From NCBI GenBank assembly GCA_033239525.1, contig BSYO01000009.1, positions 18,807,299 to 18,871,298 of the forward strand: DNA of 64,000 nucleotides, written 5' to 3'. The notes under the pieces were generated by a model. That model was given only the letters and a program-made list of their open reading frames with translations, did not search any database and had not been told where the DNA came from. Below, in pieces: positions 22,680 to 35,065 of this stretch; the first letter of the stretch is position 1; every line of letters starts with the position of its first letter. Source of the DNA: Nepenthes gracilis (lineage: Eukaryota; Streptophyta; Magnoliopsida; Caryophyllales; Nepenthaceae). The position numbers and the translations under genes were made by a program.

Positions 22680-24130
22680 CCTTATGTGGCAATTGTCCTC
22701 CTATGGGCAATCGGGTGGATGATCATCTCGACCATTGTGTATGCACACTTGCGATGAAAATGGATGACATCTCCAAGGCCATCTAAACCATTTTCACACG
22801 ACTCGATGAGCAACCGAAGGAAATTCCATCTTTCGCCTCCCAAACAGCGACTTCCAAGCGAATGAAGAGGGGAATGAAGTACCCAACCAATAAAGGTCAT
22901 CATCCTAAAGATCTCGGGACCGAAGCTACCTCGAGTAATAAGGTCCGATGCATTCGGAGGATCGTCTGAGTTACAAAACCCAGGATGATAGCCCCAAGAG
23001 GCAAAATCTTTGTTATTTTCGTGATGATAGAGAGTCTTCGTACCAAGTAGGAGCCTCTCACGGTGCATACCCTTCAAAGGTTGTGAGTCGCCTAATCTCT
23101 CATGCCTCACATGACTTTTTAGAATTAAGGATCTTTCTCAATGAGAAGAGAATAGCAACTTCTCCTCAAATGGAGAAAAAAGTTGAAAAAAATGTGATAG
23201 CATATTTTCGGAGGAGACGCAGGTGAACGAACCGAAAATCTGTGGAGATCTCCATTGATGATTGAGATCCGAACACATCTACTCCCTCATATAAAGTCAA
23301 GATGCCGGCCTTGAATCCTTACGATGGGAGTGCTTATACGATAGACCATTTTAACCATTTCTACACACTTCTGAGCTTTCAGGGCCTGAACGAGGTTACA
23401 ATGTGTCTGTATTTTTTCTTGACTCTCAAATGGGATGCCCGAACTTTATTCTATTGACTTCAACCTAACTCAATTTGGACATTTCAGGATTTGACCAATG
23501 GCTTTTTGTCCCAATTGGCTTCCAGTCGGAGGGAGAAGAAGCAATTATGGCACCTTACCCATGTCAAGTAAAGGTTAAATGAAAGTTTGAAGAAATTCTG
23601 ATTCGGTTCCACGGCAGAGGCCCAAAAGATACCCAAGCTCACCGATGATGTGAAATTAGGGGCCTTCATATCAACTTTAGAGCCTAGGGACTTCTTCAAG
23701 CATCTAACCTATAAGGACCCATAGACCTTCCGAGAGGTCGAGGCCATTACTTAAATTTACATAGCGGCCGAAGAGGCCAATAAGTCAAAAAAGCCAAAGC
23801 ATGTAGTCCATTTTTGCCAGAGGATGATAGATGGAAAGAGAAAGAATTAAGACCACGTGGGCTCCCATGGGCGAAGGAAGCAGTAAAAGTCAGAGCTGAC
23901 AGCACAAAGGAAATTCATGCCCCTAGACTTAACTCTTTTAAACAACTCTTACACCAACATCCTAATATTAATTCGAATGAAAAATTATTCAAATGGATGA
24001 AGGCATTGAAGAACCTGGATGGAGGTGATCAGTCAAAATATTACAACTATTTTCGGTGCGGGGGTCACAGCACTGCAAACTGTCAAACGCTCTAGAAGGA
24101 GATTGAAGAGTTAATCCTGAAAAGACACCT
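22680..24130 (+). pseudogene. Gypsy gag remnant (with copy B)
   Basis: Upstream part (about 22720-23240) is a degenerate gag leader. The gag core (about 23300-23790) reads in shifted frames: NPYDGSAYTIDHFNHFYTLL, then REKKQLWHLTH and TFREVEAIT, matching the Retrotrans_gag region of Tat-like Gypsy elements. 23814-24095 retains a late gag part ending in a zinc knuckle YNYFRCGGHSTANC (first Cys of the CCHC lost to Tyr). Stops and frameshifts are frequent. Confidence 0.75.
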
Positions 24131-25440
24131 AACCTGATTTCTACAAAGACTTAGATAGGCCTCTGGATGAATACACGGGGATGAAGCTGAGCATCCAAGA
24201 AATCGAGTGGTAACTAGGGTTGTAAACATGATTACAATACGACCAACACGGAATGATACCCTATATCGCTCAAGTTGGCCGCCGGCCACAAGAGGTCAAT
24301 GGTAGGAGTTAGGGATGATGTTATTAGTCTTAATAATGAAGATATGACTTATATAACTTCTCATCATTCTGATCCCTTGTTTATATCTGCATTCATCTCT
24401 AATGGTAATATCGACTATTAGTTGTAATGCATATTTATTAATAATAAAAATTTTAAAATTTTAATTTATCTTGATACATATTTTAAATTGGGCCTAAAAA
24501 AATAGATAAAATCCACCGATAGACCCTTATACGGGCTGGACAACGGAGCCAATTCCCATTCAGGAATCGTCCAACTTGAAATTACACTGGGGACTTATCT
24601 GATAATTACTTCCAAGATACTTTCTTTCTTAATAGTGGACCTTTTGTCGGTCTACAACACCATCCTTTGACATCCCTATTTAATAGCTTTTGGGGTAGTG
24701 ATTTCTATCCCACATTTGAAAATAAAGTTTTCAACTCTCGCATCGTATAGAGAGGTCATTGGTGATCAAATGATGGGGCAAATATCTTACTTGTTCCAAA
24801 CCACTCGGACACTCCCTCACCAACCAATAGAGGATCTCGACTTCCAAAACGAGACCACCTTATTACAAGTCCAATTTGGAGAATTTACAGATCGGATCCC
24901 TTTGGATCCCAATGATCCAAAGAAGTACATTTAAATAGGAAATTTCCTGCCAAAACTCCTCCGAAACCAACTTATCAATTTTCTTCAACAAAATTTCGAC
25001 GTTTTTGCCTGGACACCTAGTGACATGTCATGAATACCAATTGAAATAATAGTCTATAAGTTGGATCTAAATCACAATTATAAACCTATCCTGCAGAAAT
25101 AAATGAACCATTCGGTTGAAAAATTGGTTGTTATCAGTGAAAAGGAGAAAAAAACTGCTCAATACTGGATTCATCAAGGAGGTCCAATATCCAAACTAAT
25201 TATTTAACGTGGTCTTGGTCAAGAAAAGTAATGAAAAGTGGAGGATGTGTGTCGACTTTACCGACTTCAACAAAATATATCCTAAATATAGCTTTTCATC
25301 ATCGATGATTGATCTGATCGTAAACTCAACGTTCGGACATAAACTGTTGAGTTTCATAGACGAATATTCAAGTTACAATCAGATTCAAATTAGCGTAGAA
25401 GACGATGATGCATTAGAAATATATTTAGGTAATATTTTAA
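24131..25440 (+). pseudogene. Gypsy protease-RT remnant, copy B
   Basis: Collinear with copy A. The protease site reads NNKN. 24698-24934 matches the linker TTRTLPHQPIEDLDF. RT begins at 25209: WRMCVDFTDFNK is well kept and motif A retains Asp (SFIDEYSSYNQI), but the sequence is lost after about residue 74, before YxDD. It then passes abruptly into simple A+T-rich sequence. Together with the preceding gag it forms one gag-pro-RT order. Confidence 0.8.
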
Positions 25441-27168
25441 TATAAATATTATAATTTTAAAAGATTTTTTATAAATATAAATATTTTAAATAAAATAATA
25501 AAAATAAAAATATTTACAAATCAATCCAAATCAGGCTGATTTGAATTGGACAAATACAAGAATAATTTTTAATCCAACAATTTACTTACGCTAATATGTT
25601 TTTTTCTTTAAACCAATCATATATCCAGCCTGAATCTAAAATTAAATAGATTTGATATAAATAAAAATCATATATTATTATTATAAAAAATGTTTAACGA
25701 CGTCCTCGAACTAGTTATCTAGTATTTTTGTGACATTTTGTTAATTTTTTTCTTTAAATATGTGCAAATTAAGAGGTAGTATATATTTATTTCTTATAAT
25801 ATTAATAGAAATTAATCAGATTATTCTAATAATTAAGGTTATTAATATTTCCTATTAAGATTATTTTATATTTTAATAATTCCTATTTCGTGAATGTTAC
25901 TTAAGTATTAATCAACAAAAAACCAACCTTAAAAATTTTTTTAATTTCAAATTATGGGAAGTTTAGTTTTTCTAATGTGAATTATAATTAAATTTTTTTC
26001 CCACTTAAACGTTAAGCGACAGAGATTACAACTCACTTAACTAATATAAGGAGCAATGTAATTGTTAAAATATTTTTAATATAAATCATAAAAAACTTTG
26101 GCCATTAGAGTCCCACGCGATCTATGAGGAACGGCATATTAAATGTCTCAATCAACTAAGGAAGCAATATTTAAAACAAAATTTTTAAAAAATTTAAACG
26201 CCATGGATAGATTGCAGATGAGGCAGCAAATCATCTCTAATTACGAACTTGCCATGGCCAGAAAGATCGAGAGTTTCTGTATAAAATAAACCGAAAACCT
26301 ATGGCTAAGATTGTCATTCGACATATCTGAATCATGAGCCATCTAGTTAGCCATGGGCTCCCTCAACTACAAGGGAGGTCATTAAACATTAATTAACGAT
26401 ATTAATTACAAGAGGCTTTAATTTTACAGTTCTTCTTTTCTTATTGAAATTGTTTATTCTGGTTGGGCCTTTAAATTTTTATGGTTTATTTGGCCTTTAG
26501 AGCCGTCCAATACGCACCCCACCGTCCATCCAACGGTTGGAATTTTATTTATCTAAAAGTATATAGTAAAGTTTTTTTTTAGATTTTTTAAATTATTAAA
26601 ATATTAAAATGATTATAGTATAAAAATCAAAATAAAACAAATTAATATTATATTTTTTAAAAATTTATTTATAGAAATTAAATCTGAATCATTAGATGGT
26701 GGCTCTAATAATCAAAAATATATTTACGGCTTGATCAATGAATTAGATAGCTTAAAATTGATATTTTTATATATATCCTGAAATATTCTATGAAAATGTA
26801 ATTTAAAGAACAAATGAAATTTTGCTCAAATTATATGCTTTTTTTGTCTAAGTTTTTTTCTTTCCTTAAATAAAGCCAAACCTAATTCTAATTTTGGCTT
26901 TTAATGGCCGTTGAGGGTTTTAGTTGAATGTATAATTTTATTCAATTTTTCTTTTAAAATTTCCTTCAAATATAAACAACGACTCTGTTTTCAAAGCAAT
27001 GAATGAAGAGCTTCCTCTGCTCTCAAATTTCCTGGCCTTCAATTTAATCTCTCTTCCCTTCCCTTCTCTCCCCACTCCTCTTCAACCCCTTTTCCCCTGT
27101 CTCTCTCTCTCTCTCTCCTCTCCCGTAATTTAATTAAGCTTTAAAGGAATCCCATCACACTTCCTCTC
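25441..27168. other. A+T-rich intergenic region upstream of the GIR-like gene
   Basis: No clear gene. A 28-codon frame at 26203-26289 (MDRLQMRQQIISNYELAMAR) is coding-like but too short to identify. The last 170 bp (27000-27168) become pyrimidine-rich with a (CT)n run at about 27100-27118, typical of plant core promoters and 5' leaders. Confidence 0.4.
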
Positions 27169-27175
27169 TATATAA
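27169..27175 (+). promoter_or_regulatory. TATA-like box overlapping the upstream ATG of the GIR-like gene
   Basis: TATATAA ends on the A of the ATG at 27175. If it is the functional TATA box, transcription would start near 27200, downstream of that ATG, and translation would have to begin at a later ATG (27564). If it is not, the pyrimidine-rich tract upstream could belong to the leader. Confidence 0.4.
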
Positions 27176-27917
27176 TGGCCTTGGATGTTCAAAAGCAACA
27201 GCCACCTCAACCATCCCATGTTAGTGGCGGAGCTACCAGTGTTGGTGGTAGTAGTACCGGTGCTGGCCTAACCCTCCGCCGTTCACCGCCGGTCACCCTT
27301 AATCTCTTCGGCTCCACAGCGTTAGAACACCCTTCCCCTCTTCCTTCACCTGCCCAAAATCTCCTTCACATCAAGGTATCACAACACTCTAATCTTAGGG
27401 ACTTATATATTTATATATATTTTTGCTTGTGAAACTTTTATGATTGTTGTTATTTTTCCCTTGTTTTGTATCTTATAAATGATTTAATTCTAAAGTATTG
27501 TGTTACTCTGTTTTTTAGGAAGAAGATAAGTATAGAAATTCCTGGGAAAATCTAAAGTTTATCATGGACAGAAAAAACGGAAATGGCTCGAAGATTGACC
27601 TGAAGCTGAATCTTTCACCGCCGAGGATGGCAAGGGGAGAAGGGGTGGAGTTGCCGAGCTCGTCGGTGACAATTTCACCGCCAAGCTCGTGCGTGTCATC
27701 AGAGGAAGAGGCCGCGGCGAGGAACTCCGATAGCCCAGAGGCAACCTCTATGGTTCTCGTGGGGTGTCCGAGGTGCCTGATGTACGTCATGTTATCGGAA
27801 AACGACCCCAGATGCCCGAAGTGTAAGAGCACCGTCTTGCTCAATTTCCCGCACGACACCGCCTCGGCCGCCGCTCCTGCTGCCACTTCCACCGCCAAGA
27901 AAACTAGGAAGCGCTGA
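27175..27917 (+). CDS. GIR1/GIR2-like GL2-interacting repressor (exons 27175-27375 and 27519-27917, or core from 27564)
   Basis: The core (Met at 27564, 117 aa) matches plant GL2-INTERACTING REPRESSOR proteins, small nuclear adaptors that bind the homeodomain factor GLABRA2 and recruit TOPLESS to repress root-hair genes. Visible in core numbering: an EAR motif LKLNL at 13-17 within KIDLKLNLSPP, the conserved PPSSCVSSE (39-47), and the C-terminal TSMVLVGCPRCLMYVMLSEN with two CxxC pairs (Cys68/71 and 84/87), a zinc-ribbon-like fold, followed by a basic tail. The Arabidopsis homologues are about 120 aa, supporting the core start. However, exon 2 is open upstream to a good acceptor (TTTTTTAG| at 27518), and exon 1 joins it in phase 0, giving 199 aa with a Pro/Ser/Gly-rich N-terminal extension. 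Which start is used is unresolved. Confidence 0.85.
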
Positions 27918-30900
27918 GCTTTTGATTAGCTAGTGAGCATCTTATTCTGCTGGTGTTAGTACCTATGGTCGATAGTGTCTTCTTCCTTCCCAGGCGTGGT
28001 ACCCTGTCTCTTCATGTCCTTCATTTTAAAAATATTTATTTATGAAATTTTAAGTATTTAAATGGGCATATAGCAGCGGTGCTTTCATCTACATCTTCAA
28101 TGAATGAGTCACTGTATTAGTGTAATTATTTTATAAGTTTTATATAACTATTATATATAAAAATAAATAGTTTTATTAAAAAATAAATTTATAAAAGCTT
28201 ATCATCACCGTCTATATATAAAAATAATAATTATAAAATAATTATATATAAATTATACAGATCTTATTTCTTTTTAATTGATATAAACATTTTGCAAAGA
28301 TAAATATGGTTTGTGGAAAAGAGGCTACAGAGTACTCGTAACTGTACAAACTTTAATGAAAACAAAATTATTATGTAAATATATTACGCTATAAATTATA
28401 GTACTATTTCAAAATATCTAATTTTATGATTTGTCTTTGATATAAAAATGTAAATAAATTAGATTATATATAAAATATTAATTACTATTTATTTATTTTT
28501 TAACTAATAATGTCATAACTTCTTTTAAAACTTTATTTTATTTTATTTTATCCATTGTCATCAAATATTATCGACTATTAGATTCGATAGAATTTTTTCT
28601 CTTATAAAAATATAAAAATTTATTTTTTATATTTTAACCCCTCAATCCATTAATTAGCATGTCTAATCCCCGAGAACGACGGCTCCTTGCCTGGACTATC
28701 TTATTCAAGGGTGGTTGCTTAATTTATGTCGCTGCAATCTATTAACATTACGACTTTTTCAAAGGAAAACAAAAAAGAAATTAGAAATTAGTATATAAAA
28801 ACTAATCAACATATAATTAAAATATGTAAAAAAGTGTAGAAATTAGCTTATTATTATTTATTTTCAATTTTTTTTTTCAGAAGGTTGTTTTTTATGCACT
28901 AAGCCAAATTAATTCTATCAAAGGGCCCGTCTAACTAGTTAATCATATTTATCGTGAAAAGCTTAATTACAAAATATTTTTTTATTTAAAAAGCAAATAA
29001 CCAATAAATAAATAAAAATTTAGACACAAATCCGTATCGAATATAATATATTCTATCTATTGAAATTTATGCTGTGCATCGACATCTTCGGGGGAGCTGT
29101 TATGACCCTCCACTAGCTGAGCCCTCACATCGTCTAAATAATCGATATTTAGTGATAAGAAATAAATAATAAATATTTAAATATATTAATAAAATAAAAT
29201 AAAAAAAGTTTATCGTTTATTTTTTATCGTGTAATCCCGACCATTAAAATTAATAGTGAAAGAATATTAAGAGGTCCCATATTCTGCGCATGGGATGAGT
29301 TTGGGGTCCACTAATTATTCAACAACAGTTTAAGATGTGCTTTTTTTTTAGGATTTTTTTTTTTTTTGGGACTTTTATTTGAAATTGTAACATACAATCG
29401 TGGTCATATGGTATTTGACATGAAATGCATATACTTTAAATTTTATTAAAAAAATTTAAGCGATGCCTATTTTAAATATTGTTATAGGAGATATGTGCAA
29501 CATAATATTAGAAAATGAGTAATGTATGATATTTTTATACATTATAAAACGAGTGCATGAATAAAAATTAAGAATAAATTTGATAAAAATAACAGTAAAA
29601 ATTGAAAAAAAATAATTTTTAACATTATGTAAAATTATCGTTGTGCAGTAACTAATAATAGAAGTCGTTTCTATAATATCAAATATTATCTATTTCAGAA
29701 AAAAAAATCACTGCAAAATTTTAAAATTTGTGGGTTATTTTTTTAATTTATGAAAAATTTTAAATGTTACTTTCAAAAGAGAGATAATTATGAATGTGAA
29801 TGAAAGGAGTGGAGTAGGGTAGAGTCGGTCAGAAAGAAAGAGAGTATTTTTGAAGAAAATAGAAAGAAAAAAAAAAGAAAAATATGAATAAAAATATATG
29901 AGTTTGGGTAGTTCGAGCATTGAAAGGGAAGGGAGCTATTTTTTAATTTTATTTAATTGAAATATGATTAAAATGGAATAAATGCAAAAGTAATTGAGGC
30001 AGTTGAGAATAATGTGAGTGTTACGTCAGGTGATAAATACAAATTTAATTCCAACCTCCACTGTGTGGTTTTTTTTAATTATTTATTTATTAGCAGCAAT
30101 TAATTATACAACAAAATCAAAATATTATATCATTTTTTAAATATATATATTTATTTATTGAACGGCATAGATTTTTTTTTTCTTAAATTATGTGTTAGAT
30201 TTGTCATGTTATTAAAGGATATGATGTTCATGTCTTTTGATAATTAAATTATGCTATTAAACAATTTACATCTAATGGGAATGCTATCCTTCTATAAATA
30301 TATTTTAAAAATATTAGCTGTTTATTTAAACATAAATAATTATAATAAAAAAGTGGACACATTTTATCTTCATAATAAAAATTTAAAGATAATTAAATCA
30401 ATTGTGTTTAAATAGTTAAATTAAAATAGTATATTTTTAGAATGATGGTTAAGGTTTAGAGCTGGTAGGACTCAACTTATATTGTTTAATTACTCTAACA
30501 CATTTTACATCCTTTCCTACTGAACATGAACAGAATTGGACCGTTCAATTAACCTAAAAATAATAAAAATATATTAATATTATAAATCAGTATGGTTAAA
30601 ATGATTGGCTCAATTTGTTTTCGCCCAAATTTTAAAGTTTTTGTTAATATAAATCTTGATATTTTAGGTAAATATTAAGGTTTATAGAAAACTCATATTA
30701 ACTATTTATTATATAAATAATATTTTTATATAAATATTATAAAAAATAAATGTTTGTAGGTAATATTTTTACTTAAATGTTATATTTTTTATAATATTTT
30801 ATTTATTTACATATTTTGTAATGTAAGAATAATTATTTAAATAAAACATCTTTATATACAAAATATTTATAACCTACCACATCGAATTAGCCTTTTATTA

Positions 30901-31617
30901 TAAATGAGTATAATTATAATTTTAGCTTGATTAATAAAGTTTAATGAAGATTGTCTTGACTTAATAATTTTTTTCTTTTCTTAATCATCCATGATTTAAA
31001 TGTGATCATGATCGGATATATTACTTTGTCCTCATCGATGCTATTTGGTTTATAAACCCATCCAAGCGGGTTTATAAAATGGGCGATGATCATGATAGAA
31101 TATATTTTATTATTTGATGAACCCTAAAAATAAATAATTTTTTAATATATTAAATCAATTTAAATCATAAATGACAGTTAACTAATGTACCATTTATTTA
31201 GAATTTAATTTCCATTTAAGAGCATAATCTTGTTGTGATTGTAATTTAAAAAATTAAATTAAGCTAAATCAATAAAAACCATACAAAAACACACACACAC
31301 ATATATATTACGGGGTTACTATTAACTAAATCTTATATTATAATATTGTAAAACTTACATCTATATAACTCAATATAAATATCTTAAATTTTTTTATAAA
31401 ATGTTAAAATATATTATATAACTAATGATTTGTTGCATCATTTTAAGGATCCAAGATCAACTAATAAAATATCAAAAAAGGAAAACTCAACTAATGGTTT
31501 AACAAATAAGAATATAACATGCAATCTAAATGGTGCGGTTCTCTATTGTCAAAATCTCCGATAGGGACATAACACCCGTTAATTTAAAAAATAAAATAAA
31601 ATAATAAAAATAGTTGA
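27918..31617. other. A+T-rich intergenic region
   Basis: The first 200 bp are probably the 3' UTR of the GIR-like gene. The rest is A+T-rich with no convincing coding sequence. The minus-strand frame 29735-29920 is low-complexity Phe/Ser-rich and is not called. A perfect 11-bp inverted repeat is at 31049-31078, and a short (CA)n run is near 31288-31301. Confidence 0.45.
31049..31078. repeat. Perfect 11-bp hairpin
   Basis: TTTATAAACCC (31049-31059) pairs with GGGTTTATAAA (31068-31078) across an 8-nt loop. No T-tract follows and no gene adjoins it. It may be the core of a small inverted-repeat transposon; outer arms are unclear. Confidence 0.7.
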
Positions 31618-32672
31618 CATCTTATTGGAGTTAGTTACTCTATTGTGGGTGGCTTAACAAACAAATCTTATCATTGGAGGTTTTATAAAGAACAAATGAC
31701 GAAATTCATTTGGCGAAGAGCAAAATCAGAAAGCAATTTCTGGTAAATGTGACGTTGATCGGTAGAAAACTAAAGACAATCAATACATATGTTGACTAGC
31801 GGAAAGCATTTTCAGAATAAAAAATACTTGAGCACCTTTTCGGAGAGCATAAGTCGGTTAACTCTGTTGACCGACTGATGGAGGCCAGCGACCAAGAAGC
31901 GGGACGACTAAGGATGCCCATTGGTAGGCGCAGATTTGCCTTAAGGCAAAATGACCAATCAACTTGTTGACCGACCATTAAGGCAAAATGACTAATATGC
32001 ACAGGATTTACTAATTGGTCAAAATGAAATATTTAACCATTTTGGAAGAAAGCAAAATGCTCAATTTGCCGAGTTGGCAGGATTTGACAGGAATACCGGT
32101 TTGGCATGAATGGATTTCCTATTTGGAATCCAGTTGGATCCATGGGTGCTAGCTCAGAAGAATTTCTGAGCGTGCGTGATCTCAAGCGGTTATACAGTAA
32201 CTTTTTTGTACAGCGCATATTCATATTATTAATAAGGACAGATCTTATCGGTGGATATGGAATATTTTTAAGATCCATTGTATATGAGTCTTGATATTAA
32301 AAATAAGTAGATGAACTTACTGTTTAGAGAGATAGACAGAGGCTAAGTGTGCGAGATCCAATGATAAAAAAAGAGATGAGTGCACCACCAGTGAGAAAGA
32401 AGAGAGAAAAACATAGTGTGTAAACGGAGAAGTGTTTTCTTGTTTACCCTGGAGAGGTTTTTCCTTGTTATTTTAGAGTGTATGGCTAATACTCCATCTC
32501 GAGGGTTTGTAACTAATTTTTCACATAGTGGACTTTGTGTCACGTAATTTTTTCCTTAATTTGTGAAAGATTTTCCACGTAAAATTTATGTGTGCTTCTT
32601 CTTCATCTTTTTCTTTCACTGTGTATAACGTGATGTCGTTCTATTCGACCGGCCTTTTGCCCCAACACATCT
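31618..32672 (+). mobile_element. Solo LTR of the same Copia family, perfect 5-bp duplication
   Basis: The LTR is 31623-32667 (1045 bp), flanked by CATCT at 31618-31622 and 32668-32672. It starts TATTGGAG (the usual TG mutated to TA) and ends GCCCCAACA. Its first 50 bp align with the reverse complement of 6958-6900, sharing ATTGTGGGTGGCTTAACAAAC against TTTGTGGGTAGCTCAACAAAC with few differences. That shows it belongs to the family of the 5714-9781 element, in opposite orientation. It contains the GTTGACCGAC phrases of that family and no coding sequence. Confidence 0.85.
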
Positions 32673-33853
32673 AACAAATAAAACTATGATCTAAGAATAA
32701 ATATAACGGTATAAAATAAGTATATATGAGATTCAAATATAATACAATACACTAAGAATTTCAAGTTATATTATAGTGTCAATGGTCAATGTACTTCTGG
32801 CTTCCCATTGGCGGGGACTATACCATATATCATTGTCCGCATATAATTATAATTGGATATATCTCAACTCAACTTATAAATAACAACCAATTTTATATGA
32901 TGGCTTATATCAGGAATATAAGTAATTATAACAGTATATTAAAATAGTAATAACATTAATAAAATTAATTAAGTTTTGTCCAATATAATCTGCAGTAAGA
33001 ATTCCCATATTTTATTTTTTAAAATTTTTTAGTATCTATATATATTGTTCTTAGCATATTCATAAAAAATGAAGAAATGAAAGCCAATGAATTATTTAAA
33101 GGCATACATAAATTTCAATAAGAAAGACCGTATTCTCACCAAGTATTAGAATTTTCAACACTTCCATAAGTAAAAATGTTAAGCTCTACTTTTTCACTTA
33201 ATATTTCTTAAATCTTCATTTGGGCTATGGTTTAGCTTCATGCTTAGCGGCCACCTCTAATTTATTTAATGAATTTTCTTAAACGGTAAACCTTCCTATT
33301 TAGCCAAAATTTATAATATTTATTTTAATGTTTCAATACTTAACTACTTTATGGTTTTAAATTATTACTTTATCATTTATTTTTCAGCTTTATTAATTTG
33401 ATTATTATTTTAAGCATAAAGTGTTACATTAGTTATATCACCATTTTCTCCATAATATTTTAAATATAAAGTCTATGGAGATTATTTTAATCGCATTTTT
33501 TACTATAAAATTAGTATGGTTATGAATTTCACTAGAAGAATTAAAATTTTAACTTTATTGCTAAAATTACTTCTACAACTTGATTTTAATAGATACTTAA
33601 ACCAATAAATTTAACAAGATAAATTTATTGTTGAATTTCTTACATGTGATTTGGCCTCATTATATTAAAATTTTCAATAAATTTTAAAATAATTTAATCA
33701 CTTGAAATCTTCTTAAGTAATTATTTAATAATCATTCAATATTTTATTATAAAGTATTTCATTAAAATTTCCATAAAATACCTTCTTCCACATGATAAAT
33801 CATCATGCTCCATAATTTATTAATCAATTTAACTTATAAAAGCTTGTTTTCCT

Positions 33854-33895
<42 letters not shown>

Positions 33896-34060
33896 CAACA
33901 TCTTATTATCATGTGACAACTTTGCATATTATTTAATTTTACCGTAACACCAATTTGACAATCTAATTATTTCTAACATAAATTTTATATTAGATTTTAT
34001 ACCCAATTTTTATTATTAAATTATGACATTATTTGTATAACTTTGAATTAATTTAAAATT
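32673..34060. other. A+T-rich spacer with CT/AT microsatellite
   Basis: No gene seen. A compound (CT)n(AT)n microsatellite lies at about 33853-33894. The remainder is simple A+T-rich sequence. Confidence 0.5.
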
Positions 34061-34079
34061 AATTCTAAAAATCAAGCCT

Positions 34080-35065
34080 AACGTATGAAAGATGCCTAAC
34101 CCTATTTGTGCATATCCAAGGCAGAAGCCGTACACCTAATACATACTTTTATGATACCCATGCGTATTAGTAGTAGATTGGTGGTACTTAATGTGCATTT
34201 ATATGATACTCATGCATATTTTGAACAGATAGAGCCATGCCTAAGGTATGTCTATGTAGTGTTCATACTCAATTTAGACAGAATATTGTGCCTATACCAC
34301 GCTCGATGCGGCACTCGTATGTAGATAAGGCACATTGAGTACATTTGATGCGCATCTATTTGATGATCGTATATTGATTAAATTAGAAAAATACATCTGA
34401 GTGCACTTTTAGTAATTTTATCGGAAAAGAGTGAAGAAGAGAGAGAGAAATTAAAAGAGAAGGAGAACAACAGGAGAGAGAAAGCGAAAGAATGAGATTT
34501 TGTAATTAAATCTTATTAAATCTATTAGATTAGAAGTGAAACATAACTATTATAAATTTATTTATTGGTTTATTTTAATTTTTTTTAATTTTATTTGATA
34601 TATATATGTGCATGTAGCCTTTTAATTTTTCTATTTTAAATATTATTATATAAATATAATTTTTCCCAAAGATTTTAGAATTTTATTTGTTTTTCCATAA
34701 TGTTTAAGCATTTTCTACGATTTGTACCTAAAAAAGTAAATATTTGAAGTAATATAATTATTTATATGAATATTTATTAAATAAAAGTCATAAAATTTAT
34801 ATATTTGGCCTTATATGCAATGGTTCATACAAGTATCTTGGTCTAAACTCTATCTTAAATTTGTGATAATGTGTTCGTACTTTCCTTTGGATGGATAACT
34901 TTATATTCGTTGAACTTTATGTTTGCACTTCCCCAAGGTGAATAATTTTGTATTTCAGGAACCTTATGTTTGTACTTCATGTAAAATGAAAGGCTTTGTG
35001 TTTATACTCCGTTTCGTATTTATATTTTTTTATTGAATAAAAAGTTTTGGTATTACTCTTTTATT
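34080..35065. repeat. Diverged direct repeat, copy 1 (partner at 37325-38550)
   Basis: Shares an ordered series of blocks with 37325-38550: CATGCGTATT near the start, a polypurine tract (about 34425-34490), a TATATGTG..TTTTA block, and ACAAGTAT..AAACTCTAT near the end. No coding sequence. The open frame at 34106-34324 lies within the repeat and is not conserved as a protein in the partner. The pair could be the LTRs of a non-coding element or two copies of one repeat. Confidence 0.5.

Noticed and set aside
20752..25440. Treating the LTR fragment and the Gypsy gag-pol as one intact element
   Set aside because: The LTR features read on the minus strand while gag and pol read on the plus strand, and no second LTR or target duplication was found.
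27515..27898. Antisense 127-codon frame across the GIR-like exon 2
   Set aside because: The sense strand carries the conserved EAR and CxxC motifs; the antisense frame is incidental.
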